A DNA stretch of 64,000 bases from Hirundichthys speculiger (lineage: Eukaryota > Chordata > Actinopteri > Beloniformes > Exocoetidae): the NCBI GenBank assembly GCA_018398805.1, contig JAGFBZ010000702.1, positions 319,001-383,000 of the forward strand. Reading direction: 5' to 3'. The translations under genes and the position numbers were made by a program. Position 1 is the stretch's first letter; the number at the start of each line of letters is the position of its first letter. The notes under the pieces were generated by a model. That model was not told the DNA's origin. It worked only from the letters and a program-made list of their open reading frames with translations, and did no database searches. Positions 11,503-23,500 of the stretch are shown piece by piece.

Positions 11503-14130
11503 GATTAATCCCAAGTTCATAGACAAGTAGACAATTAAAGAACTAAGGATAATTTATAAATGCCAGAACGGCAGGTCTTGAGTTGTTTCTTCGACTCACA
11601 AACACAGACTGCTGCCTTCAGGTTTTCAGGAAAGTTGTTTCACAGTTGTGGGCCATAATGAGAAAAGGAACTGCACTGTGGGTTTTAGTTTTTTATTTTA
11701 GCTTAAGTCTATATTAACAGGAACAGACTTTTTGAAAACAAGTCAAGACAAATCCCTCCCTTGGTTTAGTGCAGCCCTAAATAAATTGCTGGGTTGGTGT
11801 TGACTCGGTGTTGACTGGGGACACTGTCAGCCATCTTGAAGTCCTCTGTTCTCTATTCTCATCACCACCATCACAACGTTTGCAACACAGAAACAGCAAC
11901 CATCTCAGCTCCTTCAGTAATGATCTTGTCATTCTGCTTTGTTTTTCTTTAGTTTTATTTTTTGTCTCCTCCTTCATTTATTTCAAAGAACAAAAGTGAT
12001 ACACTTCCACCAGCACATGGTATGGAGCGGTAGTTTTCCAACTCACTGTAAAGTCTGGTTTATGCTTCAGCATTGAACCAGCTGTGAATCTATGCTGTAG
12101 GGGGGAACGGTACACCGTAAGCTAGACCAGCCTTTCTCAACCTTGTTTCAGTCACGACACCTTTCAAAAGTGAATAAAATCTCACGACACCCAGAGTAAA
12201 ATATAATCCAAAGCCACACTGCATCGCTCCGACTGTAAATACATACGTCCCGTTTATTTAGTTTAAATGACCTGAACAGGATAACTGCACCAGAGTAGGC
12301 CTCAGCAGGAAAGCTTCTCCTTCATCCGTGATGTGCTTGCTTCCATCCATCATCCTTGTATTGCCTCTTTTTAGCCTTATCGCTAGCAGCTAGCTTTGGT
12401 AGCTATGGAGCAGATTCAGAGCTGGTGGATGAAGGCTTGATGAAGAAGTCGGCTCCTCTGTGATGTTCTGTTCCTGTGGGGCTTTTCTTTTTAGAAAACC
12501 ATCCATGATGCTGCTAAAAAGTTCGCTTTGCTATCTGTGAAATAAAATTCCAGTGGTTAAATGATATTTAACGATGTAAGCTAACTGGGCAGTCACGTTG
12601 ACCTTACACTGACCCCGTACTGACGTTGTTAACATTGGGAAATGGGCATGTGAGACATATTTTTATTATTTATTTCATGTCCAATTATGTATCTTATTTA
12701 TTTATTTATTAATTAATTCATTCATAGGCAAAAAGTATGTATTTATGTATTCATATATTTATACAGATCCACTAATAGAATCGTGCTTTTACAAGGCCAC
12801 TTCCACAAGAGCTTGTAGGAAGAACAGAAATCAGAATGTTACAATTATCAATCCTGCAGCTGATCAAAGCAGCAGAGTCTCTACGCTGGCTTATTATTAT
12901 CATTATAAAATTATAAAATTCAGTCTTGCTCAAAACTTAAATTTGCGTCAGATTACATTTTAAATATTATTCATGGCTTCAGTTTTTCTCTTTGAGTCTT
13001 AATGCCAATAACCAGTGCTATTGTTTTGTCCTGTTAGAACATTAAAAAAAAACCAAAAAAAAACTTTCTGCCCAACAAGACTTAATATCTAAAGTACATT
13101 CAAAAAAGGAATTGATTGGCCCTGGAACATCAGGAGACAAAGTAGTGTAAAGCTGTGTGTCAGTGTATTTATGGAAACTAATTCTGTACAGTCATGTACT
13201 AAAGTTAGTACCCGACTCTAGTAATAATTTTTTTAGTAAAATTAAAGTTAAAAAAAAAAATCATATGGTACCACAGTAAAGCCATGATGACTTATATTTA
13301 GGGAAACAGCTCATGGTGAAACCACTGATCCTACTAAAGGATCCCAAATCATCTACTTTCCACCGCCGTGCTGAACAGTGAAAAGCTGCGTCTGATTTTT
13401 TTTCCAAACACGGCATTAAAGCCAAACAACTCCACCATGGTTTCATTTGTAAATAAGGCATTTGTCCTTTAACCTCAGCCGTGCTTCCACTGTGTGGTCT
13501 TTCCTTGAGAAATTTGTTATGATCCTTTCCAGATTTTCTAGAGGATGATCAGCTCCTGGCTGCAACTTAGCCTTTCAAATCCTTTAGAATTAGTAAAGGG
13601 GTACTAAGTTTTACTAAATTGTTTATTTTTTCTTTTTCACTTCATTTTTGTTTATTCTAACTATGCAATTGTTTATTTGTTGTTTAAGAGTCCAGCTCTG
13701 ATCAGATAATTTTATTATATCTTCACACACACAGACTCATTATAGCAGTTTTCACCTTGTTTCGTTCAAACTCACGGTTCCACCAGCTGACTGCTCCACA
13801 GAGATGTCAGAGTCCAACTTGGTTAGAGGAGATGACAAATGGATGGTGACCTCATATTATTCATCAATTTGTATACTAAAAGTCAATTCTGGTGAGAATG
13901 GCACTGCCATGAAGATCACTCACCACTAGAGGGCGCTCAAAGATCACTGTTAAACATCTGGGCTCCTGTCCAATAAATAGGAAGAGGATAATATATTTGG
14001 AAAGAAACCTGACATAAGACTTTAAGAAACCAGCAGATGCGTGAGCATACGTTTAAAGGGAGAATATATGATACTGAATGTAAAAATGGAGACCATTGTT
14101 CTTGTATTTTATGGTGCTTCAGCAGGTAGG
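11503..14130. other. Intergenic region
   Basis: No gene recognised. A segment from about 12128 (CAGCCTTTCTCAACCTTG) resembles the end of another hAT element, but no second end was found. 12655-12770 is a TATTTATTTATT-type simple repeat. Small open frames here lack homology or splice context. Confidence 0.4.
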
Positions 14131-14291
14131 TCCTAAAAGGTCTTTCTCCTGCTATGGAGTTTTTTTTTTTACTTGCCATTTTTTTTCAACTTGAGATTTA
14201 ATAATATTTGCTTGAGGGTCATGTTCTGGGTCTGAAAAGCACCTGGAGATCATTTGTATTATAGAAGACGCTATACAAATAAAGTTGAATA
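14131..14291 (+). repeat. SINE-like fish repeat
   Basis: Degenerate copy of the GAATT-tailed family: GGTCTTTCTCCTGCTATGG, then TCTGGGTCTGAAAAGCACC, GACGCTATACAAATAAAG and a short GAAT tail that merges into the CA/TA repeat. Confidence 0.6.
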
Positions 14292-14729
14292 CACATACAT
14301 ATATATGTACACACACACACCTATATATACACATACATATATATGTACACACACATACACATATATATATATATATACACATACATATATATGTACACAC
14401 ACACACCTATATATACACATACATATATATGTACACACACATATATATATACACATACTTATATATGTACATACACACACATATATATACACATACATAT
14501 ATATGTACACACACACACACACATATATATACATATATATGTACACACACATACATATATATATATACCCATACATATATATGTACATACACATATATAT
14601 ACACACATACATATATATGTACACACACACATATATATACACATACATATATATGTGTATATATGTGTGTGTGTATACATATGTATGTGTATATATATAT
14701 ATGTGTGTGTGTGTGTGTGAGTGTACATA
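14292..14729. repeat. Complex TATA/CACA microsatellite
   Basis: About 440 bases of alternating (CA)n and (TA)n tracts arranged in loose ~60-base units (ACACATACATATATATGTAC then a CA tract). The array resumes at 16284-16310 on the far side of a Tc1 insertion. Long open frames on both strands are a by-product of the repeat. Confidence 0.9.
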
Positions 14730-16283
14730 CAGTGGAGGAAATAAGTATTTGATCCCCCACTGATTTTGGCAGTTGTTATACTAAGAAATAAACGAACAGT
14801 CTCAGACTTCTACGGCAGCTTTATTTTAACAGTTATAGAAAGAATATTGAAAAAAAATTGAGAAAATTACATGAAATGAAAAATAAAAATCAATTTGCAA
14901 GTCATTGAGGGAAATAAGTATTTGATCCTGTAGCAGAACATGATCTAATACTGTGTTTGTTGGCAGCTCAGCTGTCAGACGTTTCTTGTAGTTGCTTACT
15001 AGCTTTGAACACATCAGGAGTAATTTTGCAGATCATCTCCAGATCCTGAAGGTTTTGAGGCTTGTGCTTGGAAACTCTCAGCTTCAGCTCTCTCCATAGA
15101 TGTTTAACAGGATTAAGGTCAGGAGACTGGCTCGGCCATTCCATGACCTTGATGTGCTTCTGATGGAGCCACTCCTTTGTTTCCTTGGCTGGATGTTTTG
15201 GGTCGTTGTCATGCTAGAAGACCCGTCCACGACCCATTTACAATGTCCTTGTGGAGGCAAGGAGGTTGTCACCCAAGATTCTGCGGTACATGGTCCCGTT
15301 CATCTTCCCATCGATGCGGTGAAGTTGGCCTGTCCCCTTAGAAGAGAAACACCCCCAAAGCATGATGCTTCCACCGCCATGCTTGACAGTAGGGATGGTG
15401 TTTCTGGGGTCATATTCAGCATTTCTCTTCCTCCAAACATGTCGAGTTGAGTTGAGGCCAAAGAGCTCAGTTTTGTCTCACCTGACCACAGCACCTTCTC
15501 CCAGTCTCTTTCTGAGTCATTAATATGTTCGTTATCAAACCTGAGTCGGGCCTGGACGTGAGCCTTCTTGAGCAGAGGGACCTTGGACCACTGCAGGATT
15601 TTAAACCATTGCGTCTCAGTGTATTACCAATAGTTTTCTTGGTGACTGTGGTCCCAGCTGCCTTGAGATCATTAACCAGCTCCTCCCGTGTAGTTCTGGC
15701 TGATCTCTAACCTTTCTCATGATCATTGAGACCCCACCAGGTGATATCTTCCATGGAGCCCCCAGCCTAGGTTGATTAACAGTCATGTTGTACTTCTTCC
15801 ACTTCTGAATAATTGCACCATCAGTTGTCACCTTCTCATTCAGCTTCTTATGGTTTTGTAGCCCATTCCAGCCTTGTGGAGTTCAACAACTTTGTCCCTG
15901 ACATCTTTTGACAGCTCTTTAGTCTTGATGGTGGAGATGGTGGAGTATTACTGAGTCTGTGGGCAGGTGGCTTTTTATACAGGTGACTGTTTGGAACAGG
16001 TGTCTCTCATGCAGGTAATTACTTCAGTGAGATTAGGAGTATCCCAGTGGTCTGTGGGAGCCAACACTGGTCAACGTTGGTCGAGGATCAAATACTTATT
16101 TCCCTCAATGACTTACAAATTAATTTTTATTTTCAATTTCGTGAAATTTTATCAAATTTTTTTTTCAGTATTCTTTCTATAACTGTTAAAATAAAGCTGC
16201 CATAAAAATCTGACTGTTAATTTATTTCTTAGTATGACAACAGCCAAAATCAGCGGGGGATCAAATACTTATTTCCTCCACTG
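14730..16283 (-). mobile_element. Tc1-like transposon, full length, inactive
   Basis: 1554-base element with inverted repeats beginning CAGTGGAGGAAATAAGTATT on both ends, flanked by the TA target duplication (14728-14729, 16284-16285) within a microsatellite. The minus strand carries a broken Tc1 transposase: an HTH/linker stretch ([17 protein letters not shown] at about 15720-15800) and, about 15060-15215, the catalytic-core region with motifs resembling [13 protein letters not shown] and SPDLNP. Frame changes and stops mean it encodes no intact enzyme. Confidence 0.9.
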
Positions 16284-16289
16284 TATATA

Positions 16290-17045
16290 TATGTACACAC
16301 ACATATATTAAAAATCAAATATATTGAGAAAATACAGTGTCAGACAGTATAGACAAAGTTAAAAAGCCAACTTTTTTTTTAACCTGAGTGTAAGTTATAA
16401 AAGAAATAAAAATAATAATGTATGACAGAGCAATATGACTGTATAGACAAGGCCTTAAAGACAAGGTACTAGCGTAAAACAAGCTCCCATTTTTACACAC
16501 AAGTTTGGTTTTGACAAATATTTGAACCATTTGATATAAAAAAATAAAAATATAATAAATAAATCAATGACACCTGTTAAAATTTAGTATTGACCTCCAG
16601 CTACTTGACCGCTGACGCCACACAGCACAATCGCCATATCATTAAAGTCAACGTGGGAAGTTGTACCAGCAGACCCACCAAAAAATTCCCAGAATGCAGT
16701 TCTTCCAGTTTGTGGCTGATTTATCAAGATACTTTGGAAACTTCCACCGTTCTTGAACACGTATGGACGCGTAAGCTGAACCGTGGTGTTTGAACTTCTG
16801 TTATATTTGGTACCGAACCGGCCTCTCGAGATGCTTTGTTGCTCAACGCAGGAATCCATTCAAGTTCTTACAAAGTCAGAACAATTCTCAGATTAACTTT
16901 GCATCCAGTTTCCATCTATTTGCAACCCTGCAAACTATACGTACATGATGATGGATTTACATAAAATATACAATAACTTGTCAACCAAATTTAAAGGACA
17001 CTTCCTTCATTCAGAGATATTGATGTAGACTGAAATGAGAAGCCA
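16290..17045. other. Intergenic DNA downstream of cdh1 copy A with one unexplained ORF
   Basis: Mostly AT-rich. The minus-strand frame 16584-16859 (91 codons, ending VAGGQY-stop) has more balanced base composition than its surroundings and a plausible protein-like composition (FKNGGSF, GRTAFWEFFGG, DFNDMAIVLCG). It matched no family I recognise and no splice acceptor or poly(A) signal could be tied to it, so it is left as a possible orphan exon, not a gene call. Confidence 0.3.
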
Positions 17046-17049
17046 TTCG

Positions 17050-17584
17050 ACAAATGGATTGTATTAATATAACTTTATTTAAAAAAAAAAAAAAAAAAAG
17101 TCAAATTTACCAGCATAATAAGGTACATTTGGAGGCAACTGCAATAGAAGTTCTGACAGTAGTATAGCAGGTGCTCATCCGACGTCTAAAAAGCATTTAT
17201 CAAAAACTCATTAAACTCACTGAGGGTGATGTGGCTTTAACCATCACCAATTTATTCCTCAAACAGAAATATAAAACCATACAAACACCGAAATTACAAA
17301 AAAAAAAAGTTGAAAGCATCATACGTTATCAGTTTTACACAAATCATAGCAGTGCAACTGTAAGCCTCTGTATTTGTGTCCAGTGTCTGACTCAAGTCAT
17401 CTTCAGCCTACAAGTCAGACGTCAGTGTCACAAGCTGAACTGCTCTTAAAAACGAGAAAAATCATAAAAGAAAAAAAAAAACCAACTCATCCTTGGCTTC
17501 TGCACTGATAACAGCTGCTGGAACTGCAGCCAGAAGATAAGCCCCAACTATGAAAACCTTCCTCCAACAGCTTCACTGCTGCGT
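17050..17584 (-). other. cdh1: cdh1 copy A 3' UTR with polyadenylation signal
   Basis: Follows the TAA at 17585-17587. The minus-strand AATAAA is at 17074-17079. The whole segment is closely matched by 57240-57803, the 3' UTR of the second copy, which includes the equivalent signal at 57290-57295. Confidence 0.7.
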
Positions 17585-20500
17585 TTACAGCATGTCGTCA
17601 TCTTCTCCGCCTCCGTACATGTCGGCCAGTTTCTTGAAGCGAGGACCCCATTCACTGAGGCAGTTGTAGTCCTGGTCTCCGCTGCTGCACGAGTTCAGAG
17701 AGGAGAGACTTCCTGCATCAGAGCCGCCTCCCTCGTAGTCAAACACCAGCAGGGAGTCATAGGGAGGTGCTGTCGGGTCGTTGTCAGCCGCCTTCAGGTT
17801 CTGAGGGACGAGCCAGCAAACATGTTCTCATGTTACCACCGTGACTTCCAGAGGTAGATAGAAGATACGACACGTACATGTGAGCGTGTTAGACGACGCT
17901 CACGAACGTTTCACTCACTTCATCGATGAAGGTGCCGATCTCATCCGGGTTGGCTGGGCGAGGTCGGTACTGAGGAGCCGGCATGAAAGTCGGCGCCACG
18001 TCGTTCCTGAACACCTCAGGCCGGTTGTCCAGACCGCGGTGAAGAACACTCAGATCAAATTCCTGAGGGACAGTAACACAAATGTGATCTTGTCTTTAAC
18101 CATGAAAAAAAAAAATCGTTCATTAAACATTAACAGTGCTGGATGACAAAGTATTTGACCCCTTGTAGTTTTTTGTATTTACCTGGTCATCCTCTCCACC
18201 TCCCTCTTCATCATAATAATAAATGTTGTCTCTGATGTCGTCGTCCTGCAGCAGAGGCTCCTGCTTCTCCACTCGCCTTCGCCTCGCAAACAGCAGCAGC
18301 ACACCAACACTGAACAAAGAACACAGTTTGTTAACTCATTCAATTGTCTAATATGGCAGAGCGTCAAAATAAATAGTCCTGAATATTGTAGTTAGTGTGT
18401 CGATCCTCCAGATGGCAGCATTGCCACTCTCTATAAAGTTGATTTTTGAAATACACAACTTCCTGCCCCGTCCTTCTAACCTCAATCAAAAAACACCCCT
18501 CCAGAACACTAACGTGCATGAGCGTTGCTTAAATAAACGTGCCCATCATTATGAGGGTGGTGAGGCTGGTTAACCTGCTGACCTGAGGCTGACCAGAGGG
18601 GTGTACTATGAAGCAAGTTGGACACAGCCAGGCTTTCTTTGGGTGAGCTGCTTAACAAACCTGAAACTCTCCATCAGAGATAACTGGTACCACGACGGTG
18701 GTTATCAACTATCTTTGTTAATCGCGGCTTTCTGCTTTCTGCTCTGTGCGCGTTCACACGAAAGGGGGCGTTTGACGCGTCATTTGACCCCTCTTCCGGA
18801 TCAAATGGATAGATGGCGGTCCGTATATTTCAGTCAGGAGGAGCAGGTTTTAATAATGCAGGGCTATGAGGATTTCAAGAAATCTTTACAGCCAAAAGCA
18901 ACACTGTAGGTGCGAATAAAGCCAGAGAGGAGTGCTGGCAAAAAATTGCAGATCGTGTAAATTCGTAAATTATATTTATTTCACCACCTTAATTAATCTC
19001 CCTCCCTCTTTTAAAGCCCCTAAACTTTAAACTTAATGCAGCAGATTTAAACATTATGTAGGTCTGACTGTCCCATTATGAATGATAAATGAAAATCACT
19101 TTAGTTTTTTGCTAAATCTATGTGAAATTAATTTAAGATTTAATATTATCTGTTATACACACTCACCGGCCACTTTAATAGGTACCCTATCACCCTGGGG
19201 AATCTTATGAATGAATTATATTAAAACATTTCACATGAAATTCCACGTCACACTGATTATCAATATAATGGACTATTAATTTATGTTACCTGCGATTTAG
19301 TAAAACGCTTCTTTTATTTGAAGCGTGGGTAGATGGCCAGGGAATACTACAAACATATTCAGCTGTTCAGTAAGAACAAGTACAACCTTTATTCCAGTAT
19401 TCTGGCTCAGATTTTCTAACCAACTGAATGCATGTAGGTTCCCGCGGCAAAGAAACGCAAAGAAACGCACACCGTTTGCGCTACTGTGAGCGCACGGCTG
19501 CGTTTGGTGGCGCTGCCAATATCTGGCTCTAGCAGATTACAAATGTAACGTATTCCCTCAGCTGGAAATCTCTAGCGTTCATAGAGAATATGGTCATGGG
19601 AAGCCAGCGGATCAGTCCGGTCTCTGAATACTCTCCCTCCATTGCACAATCCTGGCGCTCAGGTCAACGGGATTGGGTGAAAGTGAAAGGGTGGCGCTTG
19701 TTTATAGCCGATTTGAGCCTAAACTCTGCACATAACCTGCTCTGGACCAGGTTAAGTTTGCAGAGTAAGTTACCATGGTGATCTAGCCAGGTTAAAAGAG
19801 AGCCACCTTCGTGGTACCGGAAATCCTGGTTTTAGACTCAACATACCTCGCTAACCCTCTAATCTCGCTTCGTAGTACAGCCCTCAGATCTGGGGACAGG
19901 TGATGCACAGATCATTCAAGCCATTTTTTTTATAAATCAAAGCATTATTACAGTATACAGGACACAAAACTCAAGGAAAAATGCTCAGCTTTAAGCCCAT
20001 TAAGGAACATTTCCCCCTAAACAACACGCCAACTAAGTGAAACTTTATAAAAGGAGAGTGTGCCACAGAATTGATAAAAACATTCTGATATTTCCACTGT
20101 ACAAAAGATAACTTCACCTACTTCCATCTCTGAATTTGGGCTTACCATTGTAAATCATATTCGTGACAAACTACACTCAATATATTGAAGTCCAAAGTTA
20201 AATCTCATAAAATCATCTGCAGCATAATTTGCCAAAATTCATCACAACAGGCTGAACAACTAAACTGTGTTGAGACTTTAGTCTCTTCTGCTCAATCAAC
20301 TGATCAACTGTTGACATTGATAAAAATTATGCAACATTAACTCTTGTTCATTTCTTGAAGCATCAAGTCTTTTTTTTTTGTTAGTTGCTGTTTTCAAATA
20401 CAGAATTTAAACCCAGACCAGTTTCTTGGTGCTTTCTTATTCTATAAGCTCGTTCCAGTAACAGCAGGTCTGTCGCTACCTGCTACTACAACACCAGTCA

Positions 20501-23500
20501 CCTGAACCAATACAGTAATCCCCCACACGTCGCGGCCTCAGAACATCGCAGAAGTTTCAAAAATATTCATAGAAAGAAAATATAGGAAAAAATATAGGAA
20601 AAAAAATTCAAACGAAGCACGCGAGGCTGAAGCGAAACCCATCACATCAAGAACTAGTTTTGGGAAGCAACAAGAGCCGATACGGGATATACATGTATAC
20701 ATGTAAGCGCGTACATGTACATGTACATGTATATGTACATAGGGGTGCACGATAACTATCAGACCGATAACTATCGGGCCGATAACAGGAAATTATGACG
20801 TCATCCCGATAACTCCGATATCACGACGAATAGCCCCGATAACATTTATATTTTTGTCAACACAGCAGTGTCTCGCTCCCTCTGAGCCTTGAATGACCAG
20901 CAGTGAATGTTATGTTCAAGTAACGTCAGCATAATCAGAAAAACGATTACTCAATCAGGAAAATCAAGAATACCCCCTCATGCCAGAAAACAACTCATTA
21001 ACTCGGTCATAATTTTAGTAGTGCTGACTTTAATTGATATTCGTAGTATTCTCCTACACGTTACACATAAAAAAAGAAAAATAGAAAAGGTTGAAAGAAC
21101 GACTTGCAAACGAGGGAACGTCGGAATTTACGTTACACCCTGAATGCAGCCTGCAGCACAGCGCTGATCACAACAAACATGGCGGCGTGGAACTTCGTTA
21201 AAGTTTCAGAAGAAGATAGTTTGGTGGTTATTTGTGACGAATCCTCCGAGTGAATTCTACGAGGAGGGAAGCACAAGCTTTAATACGTAAAACCTGATCA
21301 GCCACCTACAACATAACAATCACTTTGATGAAGTTTTGAAACCACGCTAACGTGAGCTAATGCTAACGTGCGCAAGCCAGCAGCAATCTCTCCTCTCCCT
21401 CATCTCTCTCATCTAAAGCTTCCATGAGATTAAAAAATAAAAACTACTGAACCTCAATTACTTTAATTAAAGGTATTAATTTAAATGGAACCACAAGCCA
21501 AAATCCTTTAAATGTTAATCTTTTTCAGTTTGTTATTCTGATGCATGTATTTCCATCAGTTCAAGGAGCCTTTATTTTTTATATCAGTCAGTAATGAACC
21601 TTATTTAAGTTAATGTGAGATATCAAATAGGTTTGTTTGATAGCTTTAAGAAAATGTTTGAGAGGCTTCCAATAGTTTTTCATTGAAAAAAATAAATATC
21701 TGTTCATTTAAAAAGTCAAAACTATTTTTGATTTTGTTCATAGTATTGGTGTAATGATCTTAGGTATATGTATGCGTTATCGGTTATCAGTATCGGTTTT
21801 AAAAAACACTTATCGTGCATCCCTACATGCACATGTACATCCACATGGCGGTTTTCACCAGTCGGGGGGGGGGGGGGGGGTCACAGCCCCCATTAACCGC
21901 GAAGTGTGGGGGATTACTGTAGTGCATGAAATGAGTGCACGAAGCTACAATTAAAACAGGCACAAAGTTCAGTTGATTGGCACGAAGGGCGACTAATCAT
22001 TTCTCTCAGTAACATTTACAGATGAGGTTTTTTTCCCCTTCATGTCAACAGAAAATACTGGTAAACAATACAGACAGTGCTGCTGCTAATCAGGATAAAC
22101 ACTGTGGAGGAACAGTCGGACCGGGCTGTTGGTTCCTCTGAGCAGAGAGTCAGTATCAGTTCTTCCTCCGACTCACTGCTGAGAGCGTGGGAATACGACT
22201 GCAGCAAGGCAAGCTGGAGATGAAGGCCAACGCCAACTTCCCAGTGATGTTAACTCTTCAAAACCAGTGCCCACAGTCGGTGGGTACAGATGTGTCTAGT
22301 GTCATGACTGTTCTGAGGATTAACATCTCTACAATGTGAGACAGAATCAAATGTTAGACTCACTGAGCAGCAGCAGGACACCTCCAAGTATTCCCAGGAT
22401 GACCGGCAGGTTGTCACCACCTGCTATCCTCCCTTTGCAGTTAAAAGTATCTCCTTCGCAGTCACACACTTGGGCCTTGACAGAGCTGAGCTGGCTCAAG
22501 CCCTGGTTGTCTGAAACCTTCATCACCACGTTGTAATATCCGTCAGGCAGGTCAACAGCCAAAGCCAGAAGGATCCCCGTTTCTGGGTTAAAAAAAAAAA
22601 AGGGAACATTTAATACAGACTCTGCATCTTTTCATCTTTAAAAACAATAGATATTGACAATCTGAGTTAAGATTCAGTACCAAAAGAGTTTTGGCTTTTT
22701 TATTTATTTTCCCTTGGAATAGTCAGTTTATTGGAGGTCTGAGAAATACAGATGAAAATTCACATCCTATTATTTTAAGGAATGCTAATATGACAAACTG
22801 GTACTTTTTCCTTCTGGGATTAATATAGTATTTTTCATTTCATTTCATTCATTCTTTAGATGAAGCGGGCTAAATTAACAACTTGTATTCTGTGCCCCAC
22901 ATTAACAATTAAATCAAAATGTTTCGCCTTCCAGGTTTTCCTCTTCCACCATGTCCAGAGGCCCCTTTACACCTGGTACTTAAATCTGTCCTGAAAGATG
23001 CAAACAGAGCTGGGGACGGCTCTAACCATCTGCTCACACCTGGGATTAACATGCACCTGATTACTATTCGTCATATTTAATCATCTTCTCCTGGCTTTCA
23101 GCACTTTTCATCCATAGAATCTGTTTGTGAAAAGCAGGTCAATTACATTCATTTTATTTTCGTATTTTCAGGTGTTAGCCATTAGCCAGGATGCTAACTG
23201 AGGAAGATCAGCAAGACGACTAAAGTCACGTTGAAGAAAAATAAAAAAAAAAAAATTTAGGATCATGGACAATTTAACATCCATTAGCCAAGATGCTAAT
23301 GGACAAAGAGCAGCTGGCCAGCTAAATTAATTTTACACCCTCCATCACTGAAACTTGAGCTTTTGTCAGTCATAGAAACTGTTAGTTATGATGTCAATTG
23401 AAAGAGAAAAACTAAATTTAGCTAGAATTACAGTGTCTATAGAAACTATTAGCTGATAGCATCCATTAGCCAGGACATGTACAATCTGTCTGCCTCTATA

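Noticed and set aside
12128..12560. Possible hAT element starting CAGCCTTTCTCAACCTTG
   Set aside because: Only one end is visible; no matching inverted end or target duplication was found.
14152..14763. Long open frames on both strands rich in Tyr, Ile, His and Thr or Cys and Val
   Set aside because: They are translations of the CA/TA microsatellite, open in all frames because the repeat lacks stop codons in several phases.
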